Shown: piece by piece, positions 34,825-43,204 of the stretch
How positions within the stretch are numbered: the stretch's first letter is position 1
Layout: the number at the start of each line of letters is the position of its first letter
From: an uncultured Erythrobacter sp.
Lineage (GTDB): Bacteria > Pseudomonadota > Alphaproteobacteria > Sphingomonadales > Sphingomonadaceae
Reading direction: 5' to 3'
Assembly: GCA_947488085.1 (NCBI GenBank)
Contig: CANKYI010000002.1
Location: forward strand, 1-64,000
DNA: 64,000 nt
Notes under the pieces: generated by a model
Databases searched by the model: none
What the model was told of the DNA's origin: nothing
What the model saw: only the letters and a program-made list of their open reading frames with translations
Translations under genes and position numbers: made by a program

Positions 34825-35978
34825 CGTAACACAGCCCGTCGCATGATGCGGCCCGCAGTTTCGATCATCAGGCGGGCTTGTAAAATCGCTGTCGGCCAAT
34901 TTTGCGCACTGGGATATTTCTCCATCAGATGCTGGCGGGGAGGTAAGGCTCGGCTCCGGATTAAATGCGCTTTTGCACGCACCCCTCGTGTCTTGCGTAG
35001 ATCGAGCCAGAACTGGCTCAGCCCGTCCAGCTTGGTAAAGTAGGTCAATATGTCGGGGGCGATGGGATACGCTTCCAACTCTGCCAAGTGTGACTCCGGT
35101 AGGACCGCACCCAGATCGCGCTGAGCGCCGCGCAAAGCTTCGGCGACCAACGGACCCGTTCGCTCGCGCGTGCAATGACGCGTCAGAATGGCCCAGTCGT
35201 CGTCCGTCATTGATCGAACCAATAGGTCAAAATCGACCATCCAGATTAGTCTGCTCGGACTAGCTAGCCGTGCTTTTTCGGCGTCATAGCCGTGCATCGC
35301 ATGCCATTTCTGATTGATCGCGCCGTGCAACACCATGGTAGCATTGTCAGGCCGAAACGTGTCTTTACAAAATTCAGGCAGAGGCTGTTTTGTTGAGAAG
35401 AACAGATCCAATGGTAAGACGCTATGCAAAACTGCGCGCTCTGAAGGCTCCCAATGCAGATCGAGGGCATGCACAAAAAACCCAGCCGCATTGTGCAGCC
35501 ACCCCTCTTGATAGTTCAAGCCGTGAGGATCAGGTTTGCGGTACCAGCCGAGCTTCTTCAAGGTCGCTCGCGTTTGCTCCTTGTCACGGGGTCGGATCAG
35601 AAGGTCGGTATCGCCACGTCTTCGTATGGGAGGCGCATCATGAAAACCGTAGGCAAGCGCGGTGCCTTTCATAATGACGCTGGCAATATTGGACGCGTTC
35701 AATTCGCGGAGCAGTGTGCAGATGGCGTCATGGTGGGTCGTCTCCCATAGCACCATCAACCGGGCCTCTTCCGCCATCCGCTCAAGCAAAGGTTGCGGCC
35801 AAGCATCCAAAAGCTCTACCCGGCGATGAAGCAGCAAAGGAATTCCGTGATATTCGATCCGGGTCCATACGTCTGACCAAGCCGCGTCTGCATCAGTTTT
35901 CCAACGCGCCGGCTCACCTGCACGGATGGCGCGGACGGCAGCTGCCAGAAATTTGTCAATGTCGGGCGTATCAATCAT
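34821..35978 (-). CDS. nucleotidyltransferase-family protein of the lasso cluster
   Basis: A 385-residue protein of the uncharacterised nucleotidyltransferase (NTP_transf_5) family. The active-site pattern is VIMKGTALAYGF followed by RRRGDTDLLIRPRD, with the two metal-binding Asp in G-D-T-D (residues 122-125). In the pseudomycoidin system a related protein adds sugar to the phosphate that the lasso kinase puts on the peptide. Coupling to the exporter (ATGA overlap) and presence of the kinase gene on the other strand fit a tailoring role here too, although the same family also occurs in polysaccharide loci. Confidence 0.82.
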   Translation of the reverse strand: MIDTPDIDKFLAAAVRAIRAGEPARWKTDADAAWSDVWTRIEYHGIPLLLHRRVELLDAWPQPLLERMAEEARLMVLWETTHHDAICTLLRELNASNIASVIMKGTALAYGFHDAPPIRRRGDTDLLIRPRDKEQTRATLKKLGWYRKPDPHGLNYQEGWLHNAAGFFVHALDLHWEPSERAVLHSVLPLDLFFSTKQPLPEFCKDTFRPDNATMVLHGAINQKWHAMHGYDAEKARLASPSRLIWMVDFDLLVRSMTDDDWAILTRHCTRERTGPLVAEALRGAQRDLGAVLPESHLAELEAYPIAPDILTYFTKLDGLSQFWLDLRKTRGVRAKAHLIRSRALPPRQHLMEKYPSAQNWPTAILQARLMIETAGRIMRRAVLR

Positions 35979-36178
35979 GATCTTGGCGAGGAGCTATGTT
36001 GGCCCAATTGGCAAAGACTTTCTCAAAAAGAGCGCGTCCAGTTGCACTATAATGGTGCAATTCATAGGCTTTGACCAGCGCTCGCGCCCACCGAACCCGC
36101 TGCACAAGATTAGGTGTTGACCCTCTTATGCCGTGCTGCAATGCAAAATGCCCTCATGCGGGGTAGGGATAAGAAACA

Positions 36179-37069
36179 TTGGCGCAGCGACGTAAAGGCA
36201 TCATTCTGGCGGGCGGATCCGGCACCCGGCTATATCCATTGACCCGCGGTGTGTCGAAGCAGTTGATGCCAATCTTTGACAAACCAATGATCTACTATCC
36301 GCTCAGCACACTGATGCTGGCGGGCATCCAAGACATTTTGATCATCACTACACCAGAAGATGCTGCTCAGTTTCAGCGTGTGTTAGGCGATGGATCGGAT
36401 TTCGGCGTAAACCTGGTCTATGCTGAACAGCCAAGGCCAGAAGGGTTGGCGCAAGCGTTTCACATTGGTGCAGACTTTACTGCGGGGCACCCAAGCGCAC
36501 TAATCCTGGGCGACAATATCTTTTATGGTCATGGCCTGCCAAGTTTGCTGAATAGCGCGAACGCGAAGCCCACGGGATCAACAGTGTTCGCCTATCGCGT
36601 GACCAATCCAAAAGACTTCGGTGTGGTAGAATTCGACAAAGGCGGCACTGCGATCTCAATCGAGGAAAAGCCTGTCGAGCCACGATCAAACTATGCCGTC
36701 ACGGGCCTCTATTTCTATGACGAAACGGTAGTGGATCGCGCCCGCGATCTTAAACCATCGCCGCGCGGAGAATTGGAAATTACTGATCTCAACCGGCTCT
36801 ACTTGGATGACGGTGCTATGTCGGTCGAGATCATGGGACGCGGCTTCGCGTGGCTTGATACCGGTACGCATTCTTCGTTGCTAGATGCCGCCACATATGT
36901 TCGCATCACTGAGGAGCGCCAGGGCTTGAAGATTGCTTGTCCTGAAGAGATCGCTTGGCGGCAAGGCTTTATCGATGATGAGCAACTGGCCCGCATTGCT
37001 GAGCCGTTGCGCAAATCCGGATATGGCGATTATCTGATTCAATTGCTTGAGAAGTCGGTGTTTTCGTGA
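36179..37069 (+). CDS. rmlA: glucose-1-phosphate thymidylyltransferase
   Basis: A 296-residue enzyme making dTDP-glucose from dTTP and glucose-1-phosphate. Signature [20 protein letters not shown] followed by [20 protein letters not shown]; later [20 protein letters not shown] and ITDLNRLYL. Start TTG 36179 follows GGGTAGGGAT; no better ATG exists. First gene of rmlA-C-D-B, all four overlapping or touching, so one operon for dTDP-L-rhamnose. Confidence 0.96.
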   Translation: MAQRRKGIILAGGSGTRLYPLTRGVSKQLMPIFDKPMIYYPLSTLMLAGIQDILIITTPEDAAQFQRVLGDGSDFGVNLVYAEQPRPEGLAQAFHIGADFTAGHPSALILGDNIFYGHGLPSLLNSANAKPTGSTVFAYRVTNPKDFGVVEFDKGGTAISIEEKPVEPRSNYAVTGLYFYDETVVDRARDLKPSPRGELEITDLNRLYLDDGAMSVEIMGRGFAWLDTGTHSSLLDAATYVRITEERQGLKIACPEEIAWRQGFIDDEQLARIAEPLRKSGYGDYLIQLLEKSVFS

Positions 37070-37611
37070 AAGTTGCTGAAACCGAAATCCCTGGTCCGAT
37101 GATCATTGAACCGCATGTTTTTGGCGATGCGCGCGGGTTTTTTATGGAGACATGGAGCGAGGCAGGCTTTGCAGCAGCTGGTCTCAACATGACCTGGGTC
37201 CAAGACAATCACAGTCGATCACAAAAAGGCGTCCTGCGAGGCCTGCATTTCCAAAACCCCGGTGCGCAAGGCAAACTGGTTCGAGTGACGCGCGGTGCGG
37301 TGTTTGATGTAGCGGTGGATTTGCGCAAGAGTTCTGCACATTTCGGACAATGGGTTGGTGTTGAACTGACCGCAGAAAATAGCCGCATGTTTTGGGTGCC
37401 GGAGGGCTTCGCACATGGCTTTCTGACTTTGGCTGACGACACAGATTTTCTTTACAAATGCACTGCGCCTTATGCGCCAGAATCAGAATACACCTTGGCA
37501 TGGGACGATCCGGTGGTGGGTATCGATTGGCCCGTTCAGGGCTTTGAACCGATTATTTCGGAAAAAGATGCCAAGGGCCTGACGCTGTCAGATGCGCCGG
37601 TTTTCGCATGA
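37066..37611 (+). CDS. rmlC: dTDP-4-dehydrorhamnose 3,5-epimerase
   Basis: A 181-residue cupin epimerase, third step (acting after RmlB) in dTDP-L-rhamnose synthesis. Conserved motifs: [35 protein letters not shown] (catalytic His in RGLHFQ), [40 protein letters not shown] and the DPVVGIDWP segment. GTG 37066 overlaps the rmlA stop (GTGA). Length normal. Confidence 0.96.
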   Translation: MKVAETEIPGPMIIEPHVFGDARGFFMETWSEAGFAAAGLNMTWVQDNHSRSQKGVLRGLHFQNPGAQGKLVRVTRGAVFDVAVDLRKSSAHFGQWVGVELTAENSRMFWVPEGFAHGFLTLADDTDFLYKCTAPYAPESEYTLAWDDPVVGIDWPVQGFEPIISEKDAKGLTLSDAPVFA

Positions 37612-38465
37612 GGGTTTTGATAACAGGGGCGGGTGGACAGCTGGGCAGTGCTTTGCAAAGCACTGCGCCCCGACACGCCGATATTTGTGCAATTGATGTG
37701 GAGGACGTGGATCTCACGGATTCAGCGATGTTGCGTGCACGTTTGGCCGTTGAGGCGCCCAACATCATTATCAATGCTGCTGCCTATACTGCGGTCGATA
37801 GAGCTGAAAGCGAAGAGGAACTTGCTTACGCCATCAACGCCGATGCTGTTGGAGTTATGGCGGAGGCGATGTCTGCCACCGGGGGAAAGCTGGTGTACGT
37901 TTCGACTGATTTTGTCTTCGATGGTACTGCATTGCAGGCATATAAGCCTAACGATGCACGTGCTCCGATCAGCGTCTACGGTCGTAGCAAAGCAGCCGGA
38001 GAGGACCATCTAGGGGCCACCGATCTCCTTGTCCGTACCGCATGGGTCTATTCTGCAGGAGGCGCGAATTTCGTGCGTACTATGATCCGGCTAATGAACG
38101 AGCGCTCGAACCTGGATATAGTCGCAGATCAGATCGGATCACCAACTTGGGCAACTGGTCTTGCTCGTACCATCTGGGGGCTGATCGATAAGGGTGCATC
38201 TGGGACTTTCCACCACAGCGACGCGGGCGAGATCAGCTGGTATGACTTTGCTGTGGCGATTGCGGAAGAGTCCCATGCGTTGGGATTGATCAATGCAATT
38301 CCGACGATCAAACCCGTCACCACCGCCGATTATCCTACCCCAGCCAGCCGGCCGGCGTTCTCGCCTTTGGATTGCCAGAAGACACGTGCGCTTCTGGGGG
38401 ATGACCACATCCATTGGCGCGAAAACCTACGCTTCATGCTGAAAGAGGAAGTGTCTCTTGGCTAA
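37608..38465 (+). CDS. rmlD: dTDP-4-dehydrorhamnose reductase
   Basis: A 285-residue short-chain reductase giving dTDP-L-rhamnose. NAD(P)-binding GAGGQLGSALQ, YVSTDFVFDG, the YxxxK pair in ISVYGRSKAAGEDHL, and LVRTAWVYSAGGANFVRTMI. ATG 37608 overlaps the rmlC stop by four bases; its own stop overlaps rmlB by eight. All family residues are visible. Confidence 0.95.
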   Translation: MRVLITGAGGQLGSALQSTAPRHADICAIDVEDVDLTDSAMLRARLAVEAPNIIINAAAYTAVDRAESEEELAYAINADAVGVMAEAMSATGGKLVYVSTDFVFDGTALQAYKPNDARAPISVYGRSKAAGEDHLGATDLLVRTAWVYSAGGANFVRTMIRLMNERSNLDIVADQIGSPTWATGLARTIWGLIDKGASGTFHHSDAGEISWYDFAVAIAEESHALGLINAIPTIKPVTTADYPTPASRPAFSPLDCQKTRALLGDDHIHWRENLRFMLKEEVSLG

Positions 38466-39516
38466 TGTGCTTGTGACCGGGGGGGCCGGCTTTATCGGCG
38501 GCAATTTCGTGTATTTCTGGAATGCACATCACCCTGATGATAGGGTAGTTGTGCTGGACGCACTGACCTATGCGGGTAATCGTTCAACTATCGCCAATGC
38601 TCCATGTTCAGAATTGATCGAAGGGGACATTCGAGACCAAGCTCTGGTCGAGAAGCTCCTGCGCGAGCGCGACATTGCGACAATCGTGCATTTTGCTGCT
38701 GAGAGTCATGTTGACAGATCGATTACCGGCCCTGACGCGTTCATCGATACAAATATTTTGGGCACCAATAGCCTTTTGAAAGCAGCCCGAGCTGTTTGGC
38801 TTGACGGCAGTGGCCAAGGGCACCGTTTCCACCACATCTCGACTGATGAAGTTTACGGCTCGTTGGGCAACGATGATCCCGCGTTTAGCGAAAACACGCC
38901 CTATGCGCCCAACTCGCCCTATTCCGCATCCAAAGCTGCATCTGATCATCTGGTTCGCGCATACCATCACACTTACGGGTTGAATGTGACGACTAGCAAT
39001 TGCTCAAACAATTACGGGCCGTATCAATACCCGGAGAAGCTAATTCCTCTGTTCTTCCTAAACGCACTTTCAGGAAGGGCGCTGCCAATTTACGGCGACG
39101 GAATGAATGTGCGCGATTGGTTGCATGTTGAGGATCATTGCCGCGGGATTGAGGCATGCTTGATCAACGGTCAGCCGGGCGAGACTTACAATATTGGCGG
39201 TGGGGCGGAGCTGCCCAACTTAGAAGTGATCGACGCGATTTGCCGCGAGGTTGATCGTGCATTTGAAGAAATTGATGGTCTGGACGCCCGCTATCCCGAT
39301 GCTCCGGCAGCAAAGGGCGGCAAGACTGAAACCCTGAAAACTTTTGTAACTGACAGAGCGGGCCATGACCGCCGCTATGCAATCGATGAGACTAAGGCTC
39401 GCGGCGAACTTGGTTATGCCGCACGGCATGGCTTTGAGGCAGGGTTGTGTCAAACACTGCGCTGGTATCTGTCCAACGAAGATTGGTGGCGACCGCTTTT
39501 GAAGGCTGAAAAGTGA
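38458..39516 (+). CDS. rmlB: dTDP-glucose 4,6-dehydratase
   Basis: A 352-residue SDR enzyme forming dTDP-4-keto-6-deoxyglucose. Motifs: LVTGGAGFIGGNFVYFW, FAAESHVDRSI, HISTDEVYGSLG, APNSPYSASKAASDHLVRAY (catalytic Y-x-x-x-K), NCSNNYGPYQYPEKLIPLF and IYGDGMNVRDWLHVEDHC. It starts with TTG at 38458, inside the end of rmlD, the only start that keeps the N-terminal Rossmann strand. Last of the four rhamnose genes; an acyltransferase follows one base later. Confidence 0.96.
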   Translation: MANVLVTGGAGFIGGNFVYFWNAHHPDDRVVVLDALTYAGNRSTIANAPCSELIEGDIRDQALVEKLLRERDIATIVHFAAESHVDRSITGPDAFIDTNILGTNSLLKAARAVWLDGSGQGHRFHHISTDEVYGSLGNDDPAFSENTPYAPNSPYSASKAASDHLVRAYHHTYGLNVTTSNCSNNYGPYQYPEKLIPLFFLNALSGRALPIYGDGMNVRDWLHVEDHCRGIEACLINGQPGETYNIGGGAELPNLEVIDAICREVDRAFEEIDGLDARYPDAPAAKGGKTETLKTFVTDRAGHDRRYAIDETKARGELGYAARHGFEAGLCQTLRWYLSNEDWWRPLLKAEK

Positions 39517-39517
39517 T

Positions 39518-40630
39518 ATGAAGCTGTTCGGCAATCAGCCAAGGCTTGACGATTGTCTTGCTGGCCGGGACAATAATTTGAATCTTATCCGAGTGATTGC
39601 AGCTGGTGCTGTATTGGTCTCGCACGCCTTTCCGATTGCCTTGGGAGAGGGCGCTGCGGAGCCGCTAAAAGCTCTTACAGGGATGTCACTTGGCGCGCAT
39701 GCAGTGGCAATATTTTTCATACTTTCAGGTCTCTTGATCGCGCGAAGCTTTGATCGAGGAAGCAGCAAGGTGCGATTTGTGATGGCGCGTATCTTGCGCC
39801 TGTTCCCTGCATTGATCGTTGTTCTGATTCTGACGGTCTTTGCAGGCGCTTTGATGACGACCCTGTCCTTTAGTCAGTACTTTTCGTCGCTAGAGACTCT
39901 GACCTACGTCCCGCGCAATCTCAGCTTGGCTTTTCTGCAATACCCACTTCCGGGATTGTTCGCTGACAACCCACTCCCCGGTGCTATCAATGGGAGCCTC
40001 TGGACGCTTTTCTATGAGGTCGTTTGCTACGCTGGCGTTTTTGTCGTCGGCATATTGGGCGTGCTGCGTATGCGGCTCATGTTCACCTGCTTAACGCTCG
40101 CTTTAGCCGGCGCTTTTGTATTCAGCGGCATTTGGGTGCCAGAGGGGGGGCTCGCGTATCGCATGGATAAGCTCGTACAATTGGGCTTTCCTTTTGCGCT
40201 GGGAATGCTTGCCTATGTTTGGCGTGACCGTCTTCTGCTCGATTGGCGAATTGCAGGTCTGCTCTGGTCTCTGCCGGTTATTTTCGGATTCACCATCTTG
40301 TTACCACTCGTGATTTTGGTTGCAGTGGGCTATTCATTGCTCTGGCTGGGCTTTGTGGCGAAGGGCACTGTTCTGTCCTACAATCGGCTGGGCGATTACT
40401 CCTATGGCATCTACATCTATGCATTTCCCGTGCAGCAATCGCTCGCACTCATTTTTCCGGGAATTGGTCCATACGAAAATATGGCGTTGGCGGCCCCGAT
40501 CACGATTTTGTTGGCAGTGCTATCGTGGCATCTCATTGAGGAAAACGCTTTGGCCAAGGTGAAACCTTTGGCCGCTTGGCTGGAACTGCGGTTGCCGCGT
40601 TTCGTTAGGTTGGGCGGTACGACCAGTTAA
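39518..40630 (+). CDS. acyltransferase family 3 (OafA/YrhL type)
   Basis: A 370-residue inner-membrane O-acyltransferase with about ten helices. The N-terminal active-site segment is NNLNLIRVIAAGAVLVSHAF (catalytic His) with HAVAIFFILSGLLIARSF, typical of Acyl_transf_3. Such enzymes acetylate or otherwise acylate surface polysaccharides. It starts one base after the rmlB stop and belongs to the same operon. Its 3' end overlaps that of the convergent flippase gene by 26 bp. Confidence 0.9.
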   Translation: MKLFGNQPRLDDCLAGRDNNLNLIRVIAAGAVLVSHAFPIALGEGAAEPLKALTGMSLGAHAVAIFFILSGLLIARSFDRGSSKVRFVMARILRLFPALIVVLILTVFAGALMTTLSFSQYFSSLETLTYVPRNLSLAFLQYPLPGLFADNPLPGAINGSLWTLFYEVVCYAGVFVVGILGVLRMRLMFTCLTLALAGAFVFSGIWVPEGGLAYRMDKLVQLGFPFALGMLAYVWRDRLLLDWRIAGLLWSLPVIFGFTILLPLVILVAVGYSLLWLGFVAKGTVLSYNRLGDYSYGIYIYAFPVQQSLALIFPGIGPYENMALAAPITILLAVLSWHLIEENALAKVKPLAAWLELRLPRFVRLGGTTS

Positions 40631-41858
40631 GAAACCCATTGATACTGTTGCGAAGGAGGTCCGCCACAAGCAGTCCCATCGCCGCGCCAGCCAATCCCCA
40701 TAGCGGCAACAAAACGGTCGCCGTTAGCAAGCCAGCACCGACAGCGATTACCTCGACCAGCAACACAGTGCGTTCCCGGTTTCGCATAATCAAAGCGGCG
40801 CCCACGGGCCCCGCTGCCACGCTGAAAAGCTGACCGATTGCCAACAGTTGCAGTGCCAGTGCACCGCTTTCAAATTCTTCGCCAAACAGTTTGAGAACGG
40901 CCTCTGGAAACAATACGGCGACCACCCCAACGGGTGAAGCGATCGCCAGACCAATGCCGCCAGCGATCAAGATCACTTTGCGAATTTGCCACTGATCCGC
41001 CTCTTTCGCGGCCTGTGCAAGATAAGGCCCCGCCATGGTGGCAAACGAGCTTTTAATCATCTGCATCAGCATGCAGATCAAAACGCCCACTCTAAAAATC
41101 CCTGCGTCATCCGCACCCAGCTGTGCGGCGATGGCAAGTAGTATGATCCAATGTCCAGCATGACTGATGATTGGAGCCGCCGCCGTCCATGCACCCGATT
41201 TCTTATCTGGCGCAATAGATGCTCCACCTTGCGACCATTCGCGCAAATGTTCTCTGGTGAAGCCAAAGCTCATTGCAACAGACACACCAAGCCCGATGGT
41301 CACAAGGATAGGCGCGGCGATTGGCACTATTCGATCCGATACGGCCCAAAGCAGGAGCAAGCCCAATATGCCAAAGCTGGTGTAGAAGACCCCCTCGAGC
41401 GATTGAGACAGTTTTACACGGCCAAGGCAGCGCAACAGCGCATTGTGGACACGCATAAGAGGCAAAAGAAGGACGGCAGGAGCCAACGCAAGGATGAAAG
41501 GTGCGACCTCTCCATCATTCAGGCCGAATTCCGCGAGAGGGAAAGCCAGAATTGCAGCAAACCCAGCTAACGCAGCGCCGAGTAGTAGGACAAGCCGCCG
41601 CGCTCCAAGGAAATGCCGAGTAGCTTCGGCAAAGCTCCCTTCTTTGAGCAAGGGAGCGATCTTTCGCACTAGCAGCACATCTTGGCTGAGGACGGCAATC
41701 GTCGCGAGCAATGTGACGGTGGTAAAACCAATCTGGTAAAGACCGACAGTGCGTGCGCCAAACAACTGTGCGAGCACATAAGCGAGCGCAAAGCTCGACA
41801 CCGCTCCAGCACCGCGCAGGACGAGGCCGAACAGCAGATCGGATCTCAGCCTTGAAAT
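40605..41858 (-). CDS. Wzx-type polysaccharide flippase, probable ATT start codon
   Basis: A membrane protein of about 417 residues with 12-14 helices, related to MATE/MOP oligosaccharide flippases that turn lipid-linked repeat units to the periplasmic side. The usual family beginning is visible only upstream of the first standard start (GTG 41801): reading back in frame gives ISRLRSDLLFGLVLRGAGAV followed by SSFALAYVLAQLFGARTVGL. No ATG, GTG or TTG opens this part. An ATT at 41858 lies 8 bases after GAGG, which is ideal spacing, so ATT is proposed as start. If the GTG is used, the protein loses half of its first helix. Confidence 0.8.
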   Translation of the reverse strand: MSRLRSDLLFGLVLRGAGAVSSFALAYVLAQLFGARTVGLYQIGFTTVTLLATIAVLSQDVLLVRKIAPLLKEGSFAEATRHFLGARRLVLLLGAALAGFAAILAFPLAEFGLNDGEVAPFILALAPAVLLLPLMRVHNALLRCLGRVKLSQSLEGVFYTSFGILGLLLLWAVSDRIVPIAAPILVTIGLGVSVAMSFGFTREHLREWSQGGASIAPDKKSGAWTAAAPIISHAGHWIILLAIAAQLGADDAGIFRVGVLICMLMQMIKSSFATMAGPYLAQAAKEADQWQIRKVILIAGGIGLAIASPVGVVAVLFPEAVLKLFGEEFESGALALQLLAIGQLFSVAAGPVGAALIMRNRERTVLLVEVIAVGAGLLTATVLLPLWGLAGAAMGLLVADLLRNSINGFLNWSYRPT

Positions 41859-41953
41859 GGTTGCCGCCTCAGTGGTTCAAAAGGTACTGGAGGTGTCGTG
41901 CATGAAGGATGGACAAAGGCCGGTCAAGCAAGCGCCGACCCGCTTAGCAAATC

Positions 41954-42661
41954 TCAATTCACTCTAAATTGACTGACTACATGCTCGGCCAAGGCCTCGC
42001 GCCCAGCTGCGCTCAGATGCAGGCCATCTCTTTGGAGAGGCGCAGAAACCGAATGCCAAGCAGGAACAGGATCAAGGAACATCACGTCTTTCGACTGGGC
42101 GACTTGGAGCGCCGCTTTCCGGTATGGGGCCAGTCGGCGAGCCATAGCGGTACTGCCCGGTGGGAGCGGGTCGATGATCACGACCTTAGACCCGCATTGG
42201 TGGTGGCGATCAATGATGCGGTTCATGGCTTCTTTATACACATCAACGGCAATACCACTTCGTCGAAGCAGCCATCCGCGTACTCCGGCGTCATTCGCCC
42301 CATAGAGCAGAATCGCAACGTCAGCACAGGGGGCTTCTTGCCATTCGCGCTCGCCTGCCTGTGCAGTATGTCCACCACGCCCACGATTGATCACTCGGGG
42401 GCCGCCCAACATCTGTTCAAGGAGTTCAGGCCAAGGAGGTCCGCTGTCAGGTCTGCCGCGTAAGCCGGCAACAAGACTGTCGCCTTCAATGACGATCACT
42501 GCGTCAGGTTCAATTTCTAGCGGAAATGCGCCAATTTGCGTCAGTCTTTGCTCGACCACAGCGGCGCTCCCGCTGCCGGTCCACCGGATCCGCTCTGGCC
42601 AAAGTAAGACAAGCCCGACCACCACGATCATGCTTGCAACGGCCAGAACCCGCACTAACAC
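41954..42661 (-). CDS. SGNH/GDSL-type hydrolase, membrane-anchored
   Basis: A 235-residue protein: one N-terminal membrane anchor ([17 protein letters not shown]) and an SGNH hydrolase domain with block [15 protein letters not shown] (Ser), block [12 protein letters not shown] (Gly), block [12 protein letters not shown] (Asn) and block [10 protein letters not shown] (Asp/His). Periplasmic. It probably adds or removes acetyl or other acyl groups on the polysaccharide. It is divergent from the hexapeptide transferase gene, with only 42 bp between. Confidence 0.88.
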   Translation of the reverse strand: MLVRVLAVASMIVVVGLVLLWPERIRWTGSGSAAVVEQRLTQIGAFPLEIEPDAVIVIEGDSLVAGLRGRPDSGPPWPELLEQMLGGPRVINRGRGGHTAQAGEREWQEAPCADVAILLYGANDAGVRGWLLRRSGIAVDVYKEAMNRIIDRHHQCGSKVVIIDPLPPGSTAMARRLAPYRKAALQVAQSKDVMFLDPVPAWHSVSAPLQRDGLHLSAAGREALAEHVVSQFRVN

Positions 42662-42703
42662 GGTGCGCCAACGCGCAATTCAACAAATGAGAGAAAAACT
42701 GCC

Positions 42704-43138
42704 ATGCGCTCCCTTAATCAATTTTTGCCGATCCGGTCGGCTATTATTAGCGCAAAAATTCTGATCTGGAATCGTTTCTGGGGCATGGATATTGACCCAA
42801 CAGCGAAAATCTCTCTCAGCACTAAGCTCGACAGAACCAACCCGTCAGGTGTTCATATCGGACCCTACACCACAATCACATTCGGAGTAGCAATTCTAAC
42901 CCATGACATGTGCCGGAAGAAACGCTCTGACACGTATATTGGCGCGAATTGCTTTATCGGAGCGCATAGCGTTATCTTGCCGGGTGTCACGATCGGGGAC
43001 CAGTGTATTGTGGCAGCGGGTTCCATCGTGAACCGTGATGTGCCGCCCAACTCAATTGTTGGCGGTAATCCTGCAAAGATTATCCGATCAGGGATTCAAA
43101 CGACTAAATATGGTGTTCTGACCGAAGAGTTTAGATAG
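42704..43138 (+). CDS. hexapeptide-repeat acetyltransferase (LbH fold)
   Basis: A 144-residue acetyltransferase with left-handed beta-helix hexapeptide repeats: [60 protein letters not shown] and the standard end [12 protein letters not shown]. It is likely to O-acetylate a sugar in the polysaccharide repeat unit. A strong hairpin terminator lies right after its stop. Catalytic His is probably the one in ILTHDM. Confidence 0.88.
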   Translation: MRSLNQFLPIRSAIISAKILIWNRFWGMDIDPTAKISLSTKLDRTNPSGVHIGPYTTITFGVAILTHDMCRKKRSDTYIGANCFIGAHSVILPGVTIGDQCIVAAGSIVNRDVPPNSIVGGNPAKIIRSGIQTTKYGVLTEEFR

Positions 43139-43160
43139 CGCACGCGCGCATTCGCCAAGC

Positions 43161-43194
43161 GGCAACCGGAGCGGTTTCCACCCCGGTTGCCTTT
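43161..43194. terminator. bidirectional rho-independent terminator
   Basis: GGCAACCGG (43161-43169) pairs with CCGGTTGCC (43183-43191), nine base pairs, followed by TTT. It lies between two convergent genes (ending at 43138 and 43205) and can serve both. Confidence 0.8.
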
Positions 43195-43204
43195 CAACTA
43201 ACTG

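Noticed and set aside
34825-35175. N-terminal extension of the lasso exporter by 117 residues
   Set aside because: The extension lies inside the nucleotidyltransferase gene in another frame and is Arg/Ser-rich without relation to transporters; the ATGA overlap at 34821-34824 gives a better start.
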